From Shimia haliotis (lineage in GTDB: Bacteria; Pseudomonadota; Alphaproteobacteria; Rhodobacterales; Rhodobacteraceae), in contig NZ_FOSZ01000006.1 of the NCBI RefSeq assembly GCF_900114415.1, positions 62,001-126,000 of the forward strand: a stretch of 64,000 bases of DNA, written 5' to 3'. The position numbers were made by a program, and so were the translations under genes. This document shows positions 23,033-32,759 of the stretch, piece after piece; the first letter of the stretch is position 1; each line of letters opens with the position of its first letter. Below the pieces are notes generated by a model. The model had not been told where the DNA came from, ran no database searches, and saw only the letters and a list, made by a program, of their open reading frames with translations.

Positions 23033-25189
23033 ATGAGTGATTCAGGTCGTAAGAAACCGCCATTGGTGGCGGAAAAGCGGTATGGCAAGGGGCCAGCCAA
23101 GAAAGCTGCGCCGAAACGCAAGGCTGCCCCCAAGAAGACCGCACGCAAGCGCGCCGCGCCGAAACGGGCCGCCAAAAAGCGCAATCCTATTGTTGCATTC
23201 TTTCTGAACATCATTGGTTGGATCTGGCGTGTGATCTGGGCGTTCACGTGGCGGATCGGTTTGGTGGTCGGGATCGTGATCGGTTTGGCTGTCAGTTATT
23301 TCTATATGACATTGCCGGAGGTTGAGGATTTGCTCGACGGTCGGGCCCGCGGCTCTGTGACTTTGCTGGACCGCGACGATCAGGTTTTTGCGTGGCGCGG
23401 CGATCAGTTCGGCGGCGCGGTCACGGCGGAGACCATTTCGGAACATCTGAAGAATGCCGTGGTGGCGACCGAAGACAAACGGTTTTACCGGCACATCGGA
23501 GTGAGCCCACGCGGTGTGGCGAGCGCGATCCGGATCAACGTGCAAGAGGGGCGCAGCCCGCTGTCGGGTCATGGTGGATCGACGATCACCCAGCAAACCG
23601 CGAAACTGTTGTGTCTGGGCGTGCCGTTTGATGCGGATATTTGGGAAACCGAGGCCGCATATGTGCGCGATTGTCGCCAGAGTTCGCTTTGGCGAAAGAT
23701 CAAAGAAGCCATCTATGCGATGGCGATGGAGACCAAATACACCAAAGATGAAATCCTGTCGGTCTATCTGAACCGCGCCTATATGGGTGGCGGTGCTTAC
23801 GGGGCGGAAGCCGCTACGCAGCGCTATTTCGGCAAGCCGGCGGCCAATGCCAATCCGGCGGAAAGTGCCATGCTGGCGGGGCTTTTGACAAAGCCTTCGA
23901 CATTGGCGCCGACAGCAAACCTGAAGCGGTCGCAGGATCGTGCGGCGACGGTGTTGCGGCTGATGAACGAGCAGCGGTATCTGACGGATGAGGAAACCGC
24001 CTATTGGCAGAACAATCCGGCGACGTTGTCGGATGCGGCGGCGGAAAGTGCCGGCGGGTATTTTGCCGATTGGGTGATGTCGACGGGGCCTGAGTTTTTC
24101 ACGCGCAACACAACCGAGGATGTGATCCTGAAGACGACCTTTGACGGGCGGATTCAGCAGGCAGCCGAGGACGGGTTGGCTTGGGTGTTTGAGAATAAGG
24201 TGCGCGAGGGGTCCAAGGCGCAGGCGGCTGTGGTTGTGATGAGCGCGGACGGTGCGGTGCGGGCGATGGTTGGCGGACGGGAAACCAAAGTGTCCGGTGC
24301 GTTTAACCGCGCGGTGCAGGCCAAACGCCAAACCGGCAGTGCATTCAAACCCTTTGTCTATGCCACGGCGCTGGAGCGGGGTGGGCATTATGATGACCGT
24401 GTGTTGGATGAACCTTATTGCCAGACCATCCCCGGATCGGGCGAATGGTGCCCCAAGAACTATACCGGCAAATACTATGGCGAAGTGACCCTGGCCTTTG
24501 CGCTGCAGAATTCGCTCAACATTCCTGCGGTGAAGGTCAGCGAGAAAGCCGGGCGCGAAAATGTGCGCACGGTTGCCGAGATGTTCGGGATCGAAAGCGA
24601 TCTGGCGGCGGGGCCTGCTTTGGCTTTGGGTGCATCCGAAAGCTCTCTGGTTGAAATGACGGGCGCCTACGCCGGCATTCTCAACGGTGGCTCTTCGGTG
24701 ACGCCTTATGGATTGGTGGAACTGCGCCTTTTGGGGGATGACGAGCCGCTGATGGGCACAGGCGGCGGCATTGGCGAGCGGGTGATTTCAGACGCCGCGT
24801 CGCGCGAATTGGTTTGGATGATGGAAAAAGTCGTGAGCGAAGGCACCGGCGGGCGGGCGAAGATCGACGGCTGGCAGGTGGCGGGCAAAACCGGCACCAC
24901 ACAGGCCGCGCGAGATGCATGGTTCATCGGGTTCACCAATGAATATGTCGCGGGGGTCTGGATGGGCTATGACGACAACACGCCGTTGACGGGTGTCACT
25001 GGGGGCGGTTTGCCGGCGGAAATTTTCCGCGAGACCATGACGCGGGTGCATGAGGGGATCGAGCCGCGGCCTTTGCCCGCCTTTGTGCCCAAGCCCCAGC
25101 AACGCGCGCCACAGACACGCCAGCGACAGGGCCAGAACCTTGAGGGCGTAGTGAACGGGATCCTGCGGGATATCTTTGGCGGAAACTGA
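23033..25189 (+). CDS. penicillin-binding protein 1A, bifunctional transglycosylase/transpeptidase
   Basis: 718 residues. Residues 1-50 are extremely basic (Lys/Ala/Pro repeats), followed by a transmembrane helix (about 72-92). The GT51 glycosyltransferase domain has 'ATEDKRFYRH' with catalytic Glu147 and 'GGSTITQQ' (181-188). The transpeptidase has SAFK (Ser436), SLN (494-496) and KTGT (619-622). The enzyme polymerises and cross-links peptidoglycan on the periplasmic side. The C-terminal tail is Pro/Gln-rich. It is convergent with mlaC and shares a bidirectional terminator with it. Confidence 0.92.
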   Translation: MSDSGRKKPPLVAEKRYGKGPAKKAAPKRKAAPKKTARKRAAPKRAAKKRNPIVAFFLNIIGWIWRVIWAFTWRIGLVVGIVIGLAVSYFYMTLPEVEDLLDGRARGSVTLLDRDDQVFAWRGDQFGGAVTAETISEHLKNAVVATEDKRFYRHIGVSPRGVASAIRINVQEGRSPLSGHGGSTITQQTAKLLCLGVPFDADIWETEAAYVRDCRQSSLWRKIKEAIYAMAMETKYTKDEILSVYLNRAYMGGGAYGAEAATQRYFGKPAANANPAESAMLAGLLTKPSTLAPTANLKRSQDRAATVLRLMNEQRYLTDEETAYWQNNPATLSDAAAESAGGYFADWVMSTGPEFFTRNTTEDVILKTTFDGRIQQAAEDGLAWVFENKVREGSKAQAAVVVMSADGAVRAMVGGRETKVSGAFNRAVQAKRQTGSAFKPFVYATALERGGHYDDRVLDEPYCQTIPGSGEWCPKNYTGKYYGEVTLAFALQNSLNIPAVKVSEKAGRENVRTVAEMFGIESDLAAGPALALGASESSLVEMTGAYAGILNGGSSVTPYGLVELRLLGDDEPLMGTGGGIGERVISDAASRELVWMMEKVVSEGTGGRAKIDGWQVAGKTGTTQAARDAWFIGFTNEYVAGVWMGYDDNTPLTGVTGGGLPAEIFRETMTRVHEGIEPRPLPAFVPKPQQRAPQTRQRQGQNLEGVVNGILRDIFGGN

Positions 25190-25216
25190 GCGGGCCGGGT
25201 GCCGCAAGATCAAAAA

Positions 25217-25251
25217 GCAAAAGGGCGCGTCCGGTCGGGCGCGCCGTTTGC
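25217..25251. terminator. bidirectional terminator between PBP1A and mlaC
   Basis: GCAAA and GGCGCG on the left pair with CGCGCC and TTTGC on the right, making a long stem around TCCGGTCGGG. It lies between convergent stops, with A-rich sequence on the left and TTTGTCTT on the right, so it can end transcription from both sides. Confidence 0.7.
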
Positions 25252-25271
25252 ATTTGTCTTGTGCGCGGTGA

Positions 25272-25886
25272 CTAGCCTGCCTTTTTTAACTCCGCGATCA
25301 AAGCGTTGATGTCGCCTTTGTTTTTGTCGAGCATCGCGCCGATCTCGGCTTTTTCGGACAGTCGCAGGGAGATGCCCTCGATGATCATGTCAAAAAACTT
25401 GCTGCTGCCGGATTTGTCGGACACCAGAAAGTTGACTTCGAACGGGGCCTGACCACGCAAACGCGCGGTGCCTTTGACCTCGTGGAAGCTTTTGACTTTG
25501 CGCACACCGTTGACCTCGATCTGTCCGCCGACAAATTCGTTGAACCGTTTGCCGTATTTGCGGGCGATGTAGCCTTGAAATGCCTTGGTATAGGCGCGGG
25601 ACTGGCTGCTGGTGAGGCGGCGGGCATCGGGGCCGAGCGCGGAGCGGGCGATGATGTTCACATCGGCATATTTGGAGAAGATCTTTTCGAAATCGCGGAT
25701 CATTGAATTCAGCGGCTTGCCGGAAGCAATGACCTTGTTGATGTCGGCCACGGCGCGATCCACCAGCGATTTTGCCTGTGCATCGGTCAGAGCGAGCGCG
25801 GGCGTCGCAAGGACAGCCAGCGAGGCTGCGGCGGATGCAAGAAAGCCGCGGCGGGAAACCTTAGAAATCGTCATAGGGGTCGTCAT
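25272..25886 (-). CDS. mlaC: phospholipid-binding protein MlaC (Ttg2D family)
   Basis: 204 residues with a Tat-like N-terminus (KVSRRGFLASAAASLAVLATPALA) and then the MlaC fold ('FSKYADVNIIARSALG', 'YTKAFQGYIARKYGKRF'). MlaC ferries phospholipid across the periplasm between outer-membrane MlaA and the inner-membrane MlaFEDB complex. I chose the ATG at 25886 (GAAGG upstream); one at 25874 is also possible. Either start lies inside the end of mlaA, so the genes are translationally coupled. The mlaFED genes are not in the window. Confidence 0.88.
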   Translation of the reverse strand: MTTPMTISKVSRRGFLASAAASLAVLATPALALTDAQAKSLVDRAVADINKVIASGKPLNSMIRDFEKIFSKYADVNIIARSALGPDARRLTSSQSRAYTKAFQGYIARKYGKRFNEFVGGQIEVNGVRKVKSFHEVKGTARLRGQAPFEVNFLVSDKSGSSKFFDMIIEGISLRLSEKAEIGAMLDKNKGDINALIAELKKAG

Positions 25887-26640
25887 AGGGATCAAAACCT
25901 TCTTCACCTTCACCGGGGACAGAATCAATTCCAAGTTGGAATCGGCGATTCTGCAAATAAAGAATCCGTGCCTGCGCGTAGCTGTCGGCGCTGTCATAAA
26001 GCAGGCTGTCGACTGTTTCCTGATAGTCGTAACGCGTGCCCATGGCATTCACCACATAGGCGGCGGGGCTGAGATAGCTGGTGGGTTCCTTCAGCACGAC
26101 GAAGAACGGGTCAAAGAAAATATCGACCACAACACCCACCGTATCGCGTGAGGTGGATGGTCCGAGGAACGGCAGTTCGACATAGGGGCCTTCCTCAGCG
26201 CCCCAGACATGCAGGGTTTCGCCAAAGTCGGTGTCATGACGTTTCATGCCAAAGAGCGAGGCCACGTCCACAAAGCCGCCAAAACCAACAACAGTGTTGA
26301 TCACAAAGCGCGCGGCGCTGTTTCCGGCGCCCGCCAGATTGCCCTGAAACGTGTTGTTGAGCACATCGTTGGGCAGAGATAGGTGGTCGCTAAAGTCGCC
26401 AACGCGGTCACGGATTTCCGGCGGCACCACATTGCCGTAGCCGGAAGAGGCCGGAGACAGCAGCGCGCGGTCTATGGCCTTGTTGAACTCGTGTGTGCCG
26501 CGGTTGTTTTGCTCGTGTGGGTCATAAATCAGCCCCCTTTGCACGCTATTTGCGCCGCCACAGGCCGACAAAAGCAACGCCGCGCAGAGAGCCGCTGGCC
26601 GAATTATCGTTGTAAAACTGAGCTTAACGCGCGATGACAC
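25861..26640 (-). CDS. mlaA: outer-membrane lipoprotein MlaA (VacJ)
   Basis: 259 residues. The lipoprotein signal ends in the lipobox LLSAC, then comes the MlaA domain with the characteristic 'YDPHEQNNRGTHEFNKAIDR', 'NFQGN'-type 'NNTFQGNLAGAGNSAARF' and 'GPSTSRDTVG'. MlaA removes mislocalised phospholipid from the outer leaflet of the outer membrane. The start is probably the GTG at 26638-26640 (GAGA upstream); a TTG at 26655 adds five residues. The tail is acidic ('EGFDPYDDPYDDF'), and its codons double as the mlaC start region. Confidence 0.9.
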   Translation of the reverse strand: MSSRVKLSFTTIIRPAALCAALLLSACGGANSVQRGLIYDPHEQNNRGTHEFNKAIDRALLSPASSGYGNVVPPEIRDRVGDFSDHLSLPNDVLNNTFQGNLAGAGNSAARFVINTVVGFGGFVDVASLFGMKRHDTDFGETLHVWGAEEGPYVELPFLGPSTSRDTVGVVVDIFFDPFFVVLKEPTSYLSPAAYVVNAMGTRYDYQETVDSLLYDSADSYAQARILYLQNRRFQLGIDSVPGEGEEGFDPYDDPYDDF

Positions 26641-26816
26641 CGTAGTATTTCTCAATTAGTAACTGATTGTGAGACATTTAGTAGAACGAATGGCTGACCT
26701 GAATGGCACGGAAAGAATCTGTTGTGCCTGTGGCCGAATGGAAACAGTAACGGCTCCTTGGGTAGAATTGCCACAGTTTTGTGGTCGCTGAAAGAGAGAA
26801 GACGCAGGATTAACAC

Positions 26817-28550
26817 ATGAGCGCCAGATCGCCGCATAACGGATTGGAAGAACTGCGTGCCGCACGGGCAGAAAGCCGGTCGCTTTATTGGGCCGTCGGG
26901 TTATTCAGTGTGTTTGTAAACCTGCTGATGCTGACGGGGCCTCTGTTTATGTTGCAGGTCTATGATCGCGTGCTGGGCAGTCAATCCGAAGAAACGTTGT
27001 TTGCGATGGCGCTTTTGGCGACGTTTTTGTTTGCCATGATGGGCATTCTGGATTTCGTGCGGGGCCGTGTGATGGCGCGGGTCGGGGCGCGGTTCCAATC
27101 GCGCATGGACCGGCGTGTGTTTGACGCGGCGATGCGGCGGTCGGCCTTGGGCAGCTCGCAAAATGCACAGACCGGATTGAACGACTTGGAATCGGTTCAG
27201 CGGCTGATGACCTCGCCGGTTCTGATGGGTTTTTTCGACATGCCGTGGACCCCGATTTTCCTTGTGGGGATTTCGCTTTTCCATCCGTGGCTGGGGCTTT
27301 TGGCGACTGTGGGTGGCGGTATTCTGATTGCCGCGACGGTGATCAACCAGCTGACGACGCGCAAAGTGTCCGCCGATATGGCGATTTCAGGTCACACGGC
27401 CAACCGGATGTCTTCGCAGATGCAGTCCGAGGCGGAGATGGTCGTGGCACTGGGCATGCGCAAGGCAGCCTTTGACCGCTGGGAGACAGCGCGCGACAAG
27501 TCGTTGCTGTCGACGCTGGCGGCGTCGGATCGTGGGGGCGGATTTACGTCTGTGACCAAGACATTCCGCCTGTTTTTGCAATCGGCCATGTTGGGTCTCG
27601 GGGCCTATCTCGCGCTGAAAGGCGAGGTCACACCGGGAGCGATGATCGCGGGCTCGATCCTGTTGGGCCGTGCCTTGGCTCCGGTGGAGCAGGCAGTGAA
27701 CCAATGGCAGGTGGTGCAAGCCGCGCGGCGCGGGTGGACCAACCTTGCGCAGTTGCTGAGTGAGGTGCCACCAGAGCCGACGCGCACGAAATTGCCAGTG
27801 CCTGCGGCGCGGCTTGAGGTGCAGCAATTGACTGTTTTGCCGCCCGGAGAGACACAAGCGACTCTGCGAATGGTGAGTTTTGACCTCAAGCCAGGACAGG
27901 CGGTTGGCGTGATTGGCGCGTCCGGTGCGGGCAAATCGACCTTGGCGCGGGCCTTGACCGGTGTGTGGCGCGCGGCGGGCGGCAAGGTGCGCCTCGATGG
28001 TGCGGCGCTTGAGCAATACGACCCGACCGAGTTGGGCCAATACATCGGATATTTGCCTCAGAGGGTAGAACTGTTTGACGGCAGTATCGCAGAGAACATC
28101 GCACGTTTGGCGGCTGAACCGGACCCGGAAAAGGTGGTCGCGGCGGCCAAAAAGGCGGATGCGCATGAGATGATCCTGAAGTTGCCGGATGGGTATGACA
28201 CGCAGGTTGCCGCGCATGGCGGGCGGCTGTCGGGCGGACAGATGCAGCGGATCGGTCTGGCGCGGGCGATGTATGGTGATCCTGTTTTTATGGTGCTGGA
28301 TGAGCCGAATTCAAATTTGGACAACGAAGGCTCCAATGCGCTCAATAATGCGATCCGCTCGGCCAAGGCCGACGGGCGCAGTGTTCTGATTATGGCGCAC
28401 CGCCCTGCGGCGATCAAAGAATGTGATCTTCTGCTGATGCTGGAAGATGGCCACAAGCGCGCCTTTGGGCCGCGGGATGAGGTGATGCGCGAAGTGTTGA
28501 AAAACTATCAGGACGTGCAAGGCAGCGCCGGTCCGGGAGGTGTGCAATGA
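26817..28550 (+). CDS. type I secretion system ABC permease/ATPase (PrtD family)
   Basis: 577 residues. An N-terminal six-helix ABC membrane domain (about 25-300) is followed by an ATPase with Walker A 'GASGAGKST' near residue 368, signature 'LSGGQ' near 470 and Walker B 'VFMVLDEP' near 492. There is no N-terminal C39-like domain, which matches PrtD/AprD exporters of RTX proteases and other C-terminal-signal substrates. It energises one-step export across both membranes. It overlaps the HlyD-family adaptor gene by 4 bp. No RTX substrate or TolC gene lies nearby. Confidence 0.9.
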   Translation: MSARSPHNGLEELRAARAESRSLYWAVGLFSVFVNLLMLTGPLFMLQVYDRVLGSQSEETLFAMALLATFLFAMMGILDFVRGRVMARVGARFQSRMDRRVFDAAMRRSALGSSQNAQTGLNDLESVQRLMTSPVLMGFFDMPWTPIFLVGISLFHPWLGLLATVGGGILIAATVINQLTTRKVSADMAISGHTANRMSSQMQSEAEMVVALGMRKAAFDRWETARDKSLLSTLAASDRGGGFTSVTKTFRLFLQSAMLGLGAYLALKGEVTPGAMIAGSILLGRALAPVEQAVNQWQVVQAARRGWTNLAQLLSEVPPEPTRTKLPVPAARLEVQQLTVLPPGETQATLRMVSFDLKPGQAVGVIGASGAGKSTLARALTGVWRAAGGKVRLDGAALEQYDPTELGQYIGYLPQRVELFDGSIAENIARLAAEPDPEKVVAAAKKADAHEMILKLPDGYDTQVAAHGGRLSGGQMQRIGLARAMYGDPVFMVLDEPNSNLDNEGSNALNNAIRSAKADGRSVLIMAHRPAAIKECDLLLMLEDGHKRAFGPRDEVMREVLKNYQDVQGSAGPGGVQ

Positions 28551-29851
28551 GCCAACGGCATGAGTTTTCCGTCCGTGGGCCGTTGGTCTTTGGCGTTTTG
28601 GCGTTGACCGTTTTGCTTGGCGGGTTCGGGGTCTGGTCGGTGGCGACGGAGATTTCGGGCGCGATCATCGCATCTGGTCGGGTCGAAGTGGATCGCAACC
28701 GGCAGGTGGTTCAACACATCGACGGCGGAATTGTCACCGAGATCAACGTGGATGAGGGCGATCTGGTGGAGGCGGATCAGTTGTTGATTCGGCTCGACGA
28801 TACGTTGCTGCGGTCGGATCTGTCGGTTGTTGAAGGCCAGCTTTGGGAAATGATGGCGCGGCGCGGACGCCTTGAGGCGGAGAGGGATGGCAGCGACGCG
28901 ATTTCTTTTGAAGCGGATCTGCTGGAGGCGGAACAGGCCAGCAGCGATGTCGCCGGTGTGGTTAACGGTCAACGCAATCTTTTTGAGGCGCGGCGGGACA
29001 CCTTGCGGCAAGCGACAGAGCAGTTGGACAAACAGGTGGTGCAAATCCGCAACCAGATGGACGGGTTGGGCGCACAGACCGAGGCGTTGAGCGTTCAGTT
29101 GGGACTTATCCAAAAGGAATTGGCGGACCAGCAGCAATTGTTTGACAAGGGGCTGGCGCAGGCGGCTCGGGTGCTGGCCTTGCAGCGAGAAGAAGCCGGT
29201 TTGGCGGGACAGGTCGGTGAGTTGACCGCGACCCGCGCACAAGCAGAGGTGCGGATCACGGAGATCGACATCGAGAAGCTCAAACTTGAGACCGCGCGCC
29301 GTGAGGAGGCGATTTCTACCCTGCGCGATCTGCGCTATCGCGAGTTGGAGTTGATCGAAAAACGCCGGAATATTCTGGCGCGACTGAACCGGTTGGACAT
29401 CCGTTCCCCCGTTGCCGGAGTGGTCTACGGATTGCAGGTCTTTGCGCTTCAGTCGGTGATCCGGCCCGCAGATCCGGTATTGTTTGTCGTGCCGCAGGAC
29501 CGTCCGTTGGTGGTGGCGGCGCAGGTGCCGACGATCCATGTGGATCAGGTGTTTCCGGGACAGGATGTGACGCTGCGGTTCTCGGCCTTTGACCAGCGCA
29601 CGACGCCGGAACTACTCGGGCGGGTGACGCAGATTTCGGCAGATGCTTTTCAAGATGATGCGACGGGCGTGTCGTTCTATCGGGCGGAAATCGAGCTTGC
29701 TGAAGGCGAAGAGGAGAAGTTGCCGACAGAGGTGGCTTTGATACCGGGCATGCCGGTGGATGCTTATCTGAAAACGCAGGACCGGACGCCGTTGGCCTAT
29801 CTTATCAAACCGCTTTCGGACTATTTCGTGAAGGCCTTCCGCGAGAGTTGA
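28547..29851 (+). CDS. HlyD-family type I secretion periplasmic adaptor (PrtE-like)
   Basis: 434 residues. A short cytosolic N-terminus and one transmembrane helix ('LVFGVLALTVLLGGFGVWSV', about 11-30) precede a lipoyl-like half ('VVQHIDGGIVTEINVDEGD'), a long coiled-coil hairpin (about 90-280) and the closing beta-barrel with 'IRSPVAGVVYGLQVF'. The adaptor joins the PrtD-type ATPase to a TolC-like outer-membrane channel. The start is coupled to the upstream stop (ATGA). A terminator follows at 29862. Confidence 0.9.
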   Translation: MSQRHEFSVRGPLVFGVLALTVLLGGFGVWSVATEISGAIIASGRVEVDRNRQVVQHIDGGIVTEINVDEGDLVEADQLLIRLDDTLLRSDLSVVEGQLWEMMARRGRLEAERDGSDAISFEADLLEAEQASSDVAGVVNGQRNLFEARRDTLRQATEQLDKQVVQIRNQMDGLGAQTEALSVQLGLIQKELADQQQLFDKGLAQAARVLALQREEAGLAGQVGELTATRAQAEVRITEIDIEKLKLETARREEAISTLRDLRYRELELIEKRRNILARLNRLDIRSPVAGVVYGLQVFALQSVIRPADPVLFVVPQDRPLVVAAQVPTIHVDQVFPGQDVTLRFSAFDQRTTPELLGRVTQISADAFQDDATGVSFYRAEIELAEGEEEKLPTEVALIPGMPVDAYLKTQDRTPLAYLIKPLSDYFVKAFRES

Positions 29852-29861
29852 TCGCTGGATT

Positions 29862-29898
29862 GCACCCTGCCAGTGCGTGGGGTGCGCGTCGTTTGATT
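29862..29898 (+). terminator. probable terminator after the secretion genes
   Basis: GCACCC (29862-29867) pairs with GGGTGC (29880-29885), followed by GTCGTTTGATTTTT. It lies 10 bp after the HlyD-family stop codon. Confidence 0.55.
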
Positions 29899-29965
29899 TT
29901 TCGCACTTTCCAATTGAGGCCGGCGGCAGTAGCGTCGCGGCGACTATCAAATGGGAGCGAAACCA

Positions 29966-30427
29966 ATGAGCGAACTTGAAACACGTCTTGCGGAGCTGGG
30001 TGTGAAACTGCCCGATGTTGCGGCGCCCGCGGCAAACTATGTGCCTTTTGTGCAGGTCGGTGACATCGTTTATATCTCTGGCCAGATTTCGCAGAATGCA
30101 GACGGTCTGATCCTTGGCAAGTTGGGTCAGGACATGGACACCGAAGCCGGTGCGGCGGCTGCACGGACCTGTGCGATCGGTCTTCTGGCCGCGGTCAAAG
30201 CGGCATGTGGCGGCGATCTGGATCGTCTGGTGCGCGTTGTTAAGCTGACCGGCTTTGTCAACTCGACCGGCGACTTCACCGAACAGCCCAAAGTGATCAA
30301 CGGCGCGTCCGATTTCCTTGTCGAAGCGCTCGGCGATAAGGGCCGTCATTCGCGGTCTGCGGTTTCCGCCGGTGCGCTGCCGCTGGGTGTGGCCGTGGAG
30401 ATCGAAGGTATCTTCCAGATCAAGTAA
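29966..30427 (+). CDS. RidA family protein (YjgF/YER057c/UK114)
   Basis: 153 residues, longer than the roughly 130 of canonical RidA, and of the subgroup often annotated YoaB/Rid-like. It has 'VQVGDIVYISGQIS' and a C-terminal 'SRSAVSAGALPLGVAVEIEGIF', where the 'GxxxLPxxxxVEIE' strand holds the Glu typical of the family; the canonical Arg105 is replaced by this 'RSAVSAG' context. RidA proteins hydrolyse reactive enamines or imines from amino-acid enzymes. I chose the ATG at 29966 (GGGAGCG upstream). Confidence 0.85.
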   Translation: MSELETRLAELGVKLPDVAAPAANYVPFVQVGDIVYISGQISQNADGLILGKLGQDMDTEAGAAAARTCAIGLLAAVKAACGGDLDRLVRVVKLTGFVNSTGDFTEQPKVINGASDFLVEALGDKGRHSRSAVSAGALPLGVAVEIEGIFQIK

Positions 30428-30437
30428 GGCCTGCGAT

Positions 30438-31208
30438 ATGAGCAAACTGGACCCCCGTTTTGTCAGCACGCCTTTGGCGCATCGGGCCTTGCACGATGTG
30501 ACGGACGGGCGTCCGGAAAACAGCCGCGCGGCGATCCGCGCGGCGATCGACTATGGCTATGGCATCGAGATTGACCTGCAACTGTCGTCTGATGGCGTTG
30601 CCATGTGTTTTCACGACTATCAGTTGGAGCGGCTGGCCGATGCCAAAGGGGCGGTGCGGCAACGCACGGCAGCGGAGCTTGGCGAGATACCGCTTTTGGG
30701 CGGGGCGGAAGGCATTCCGACGTTTGCCGAGGTTTTGAAGCTGGTCGCAGGGCGCGTTCCTCTGCTCGTTGAGATCAAAGATCAGGACGGGATCATGGGC
30801 CCCAATGTCGGCCCGTTGGAAGAGGCCGCCGCGCGGGATGTGGCCGGATACGACGGCCCGTTGGCATTCATGTCGTTCAACCCGCACAGCGTGGCCAAGA
30901 TGGCCGAATTTGCACCGGATGTGCCAAGAGGTATCGTGACGGACGGATATTCCGAAGACGACTGGCTGCTTTTGAAGCCCGAAGTGCGGGACCATTTGCG
31001 CGAGGTGCCGGATTATGACCGCGTCGGGGCCAGCTTTATCAGCCATCAGGCCAGTGATTTGGGCCGTGATCGTGTGGCTGCTCTGAAAGCAGGTGGCGCG
31101 CATGTGTTTTGCTGGACCATCAGGTCGCCCGAGCAGGAAGCCGAGGCCCGCAGGGTTGCCGAAAACGTGACCTTTGAGGGCTACCTCGCGGCAAAGTCAG
31201 CTACATGA
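30438..31208 (+). CDS. glycerophosphodiester phosphodiesterase family protein
   Basis: 256 residues forming a GDPD TIM barrel. The first motif 'AHRALHD' holds the catalytic His-Arg, 'GIEIDLQLSSDGVAMCFHDYQLERL' supplies the metal-binding Glu and Asp and the second His, and 'PLLVEIKD' the further Glu. It hydrolyses glycerophosphodiesters to glycerol-3-phosphate and alcohol. There is no signal peptide, so it is cytosolic. It starts 10 bp after ridA, in the same operon. Confidence 0.88.
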   Translation: MSKLDPRFVSTPLAHRALHDVTDGRPENSRAAIRAAIDYGYGIEIDLQLSSDGVAMCFHDYQLERLADAKGAVRQRTAAELGEIPLLGGAEGIPTFAEVLKLVAGRVPLLVEIKDQDGIMGPNVGPLEEAAARDVAGYDGPLAFMSFNPHSVAKMAEFAPDVPRGIVTDGYSEDDWLLLKPEVRDHLREVPDYDRVGASFISHQASDLGRDRVAALKAGGAHVFCWTIRSPEQEAEARRVAENVTFEGYLAAKSAT

Positions 31209-31272
31209 TCCATCCGCGTGCTTGAAGCGGGCGTATGACTTGCCAGATAGTAACAGGGCAGGGAGGGCGCTG

Positions 31273-32460
31273 ATGGACGGCGGACAGATCGAAATCGAAT
31301 TACATACGTCGTTGGCGTCGATCCCGCTCGAGATGTGGGACGCCTGCGCGTGCCCTGAGGCGGCAAACGGTGGCCGCCCAAATGATCCGTTCACCACGCA
31401 CCGGTTTCTCAGCGCGCTTGAAGAGAGCGGATCGGTGGGGCCGGGAACAGGATGGCAGCCGCGGTATCTGACGGCCAAGTCCGAGGGGCATTTGATCGCG
31501 GTGGCGCCGCTATATGCCAAGTCGCATTCACAGGGCGAATATGTGTTCGACCACAACTGGGCCCATGCCTATGAGACCGCTGGCGGGCGGTATTACCCGA
31601 AATTGCAGGTCGCGGTGCCGTTTTCGCCGGTTACTGGCCGGCGGTTTCTGACGCGGCCAGGGTTTGAGGCAGCAGGACAGGCGGCGCTTGTGCAGGGCAT
31701 GGTGCAGGTGGCGGCGGACAATGAATTGTCGGGTGCGCATATTACCTTTTGCAGCGCGTCGGAGGCCGAAGCGGGGCGCGAAATGGGGTTGCTGCACCGC
31801 ACGGGGCAGCAGTTTCATTGGGTGAATGACGCGTATGCGGATTTTGGCGGTTTTTTAGACGCGTTGAGTTCACGCAAGCGCAAGAACATCCGCAAAGAAC
31901 GGGCACAGGCGCAGGGGTTCGGAGGCGAGATTGTTGCCGTCACTGGCGAAGACATTCAGCCCGCCCATTGGGACGCGATGTGGCGGTTCTATCAGGACAC
32001 GGGTGCCCGCAAATGGGGCTCGCCTTACCTGACGCGCGGGTTCTTTGATATTGCGCATGACGCCCTGAGGGACGACATTCTCATGGTGTTCGCGGTGCGG
32101 GCCGGCGTGCCGATTGCCGGTGCGATGAACATGATCGGGCGAGACACGCTTTATGGTCGGTACTGGGGCTGTGTCGAACATCACGCCTGTTTGCATTTCG
32201 AACTGTGCTATTATCAGGCGATAGATTTTGCGATTGCCAATGGATTGGGGACGGTAGAGGCAGGCGCGCAGGGTGAACATAAGCTCGCGCGGGGGTATCT
32301 GCCGGTCGAGACCCATTCGCTGCACTGGATCAGGGATGCGGGATTTCGCGAGGCGGTTGCGAATTATCTGGAGGCGGAGCGGGCAGCGGTGAGCGAAGAG
32401 ATTGAAGTGCTGACCGGTTGGGGTCCGTTTCGCAATGAACCACAGGAGGATCACGAATGA
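31273..32460 (+). CDS. GNAT/FemAB-like N-acyltransferase (COG3146, DUF482 type)
   Basis: 395 residues. The opening '[11 protein letters not shown]' and '[23 protein letters not shown]', then '[12 protein letters not shown]', '[14 protein letters not shown]' and '[28 protein letters not shown]', are characteristic of this uncharacterised peptidogalycan/N-acyltransferase-like family with a tandem GNAT fold. The substrate is not known. The start ATG has GGGAGGG upstream. The stop overlaps the phhB start by 4 bp. Confidence 0.82.
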   Translation: MDGGQIEIELHTSLASIPLEMWDACACPEAANGGRPNDPFTTHRFLSALEESGSVGPGTGWQPRYLTAKSEGHLIAVAPLYAKSHSQGEYVFDHNWAHAYETAGGRYYPKLQVAVPFSPVTGRRFLTRPGFEAAGQAALVQGMVQVAADNELSGAHITFCSASEAEAGREMGLLHRTGQQFHWVNDAYADFGGFLDALSSRKRKNIRKERAQAQGFGGEIVAVTGEDIQPAHWDAMWRFYQDTGARKWGSPYLTRGFFDIAHDALRDDILMVFAVRAGVPIAGAMNMIGRDTLYGRYWGCVEHHACLHFELCYYQAIDFAIANGLGTVEAGAQGEHKLARGYLPVETHSLHWIRDAGFREAVANYLEAERAAVSEEIEVLTGWGPFRNEPQEDHE

Positions 32461-32759
32461 CGGAAGTGTTGAGTGCTGCCGCGCGGGATGCGGTTCTGGG
32501 GCCGTTGTTTGAGAGCGGCTGGGAAATGGTCGACGGGCGCGACGCGATCCACAAGACGTTTCAGTTTGGCAATTTTGTTGAGGCGTTTGGCTGGATGACG
32601 CAGGCGGCGTTATGGGCGGAGAAGTGGAACCACCATCCGGAATGGAGCAATGTCTACAAGACCGTCGAAGTGGTTCTAAGCACGCATGATGTTGGCGGGG
32701 TGTCCTCGCTGGATGCCAAGCTGGCGCGCAAGATGGATGTGCTGGCCGGTCAGGGGTAG
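32457..32759 (+). CDS. phhB: pterin-4a-carbinolamine dehydratase
   Basis: 100 residues, the full length of the PCD/DCoH family. The active-site signature is '[32 protein letters not shown]', carrying the conserved His-His-Pro and the later His and Asp. It dehydrates 4a-hydroxytetrahydrobiopterin after aromatic amino-acid hydroxylation. No phenylalanine hydroxylase gene is adjacent. It is translationally coupled to the upstream acyltransferase-like gene. Confidence 0.92.
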   Translation: MTEVLSAAARDAVLGPLFESGWEMVDGRDAIHKTFQFGNFVEAFGWMTQAALWAEKWNHHPEWSNVYKTVEVVLSTHDVGGVSSLDAKLARKMDVLAGQG

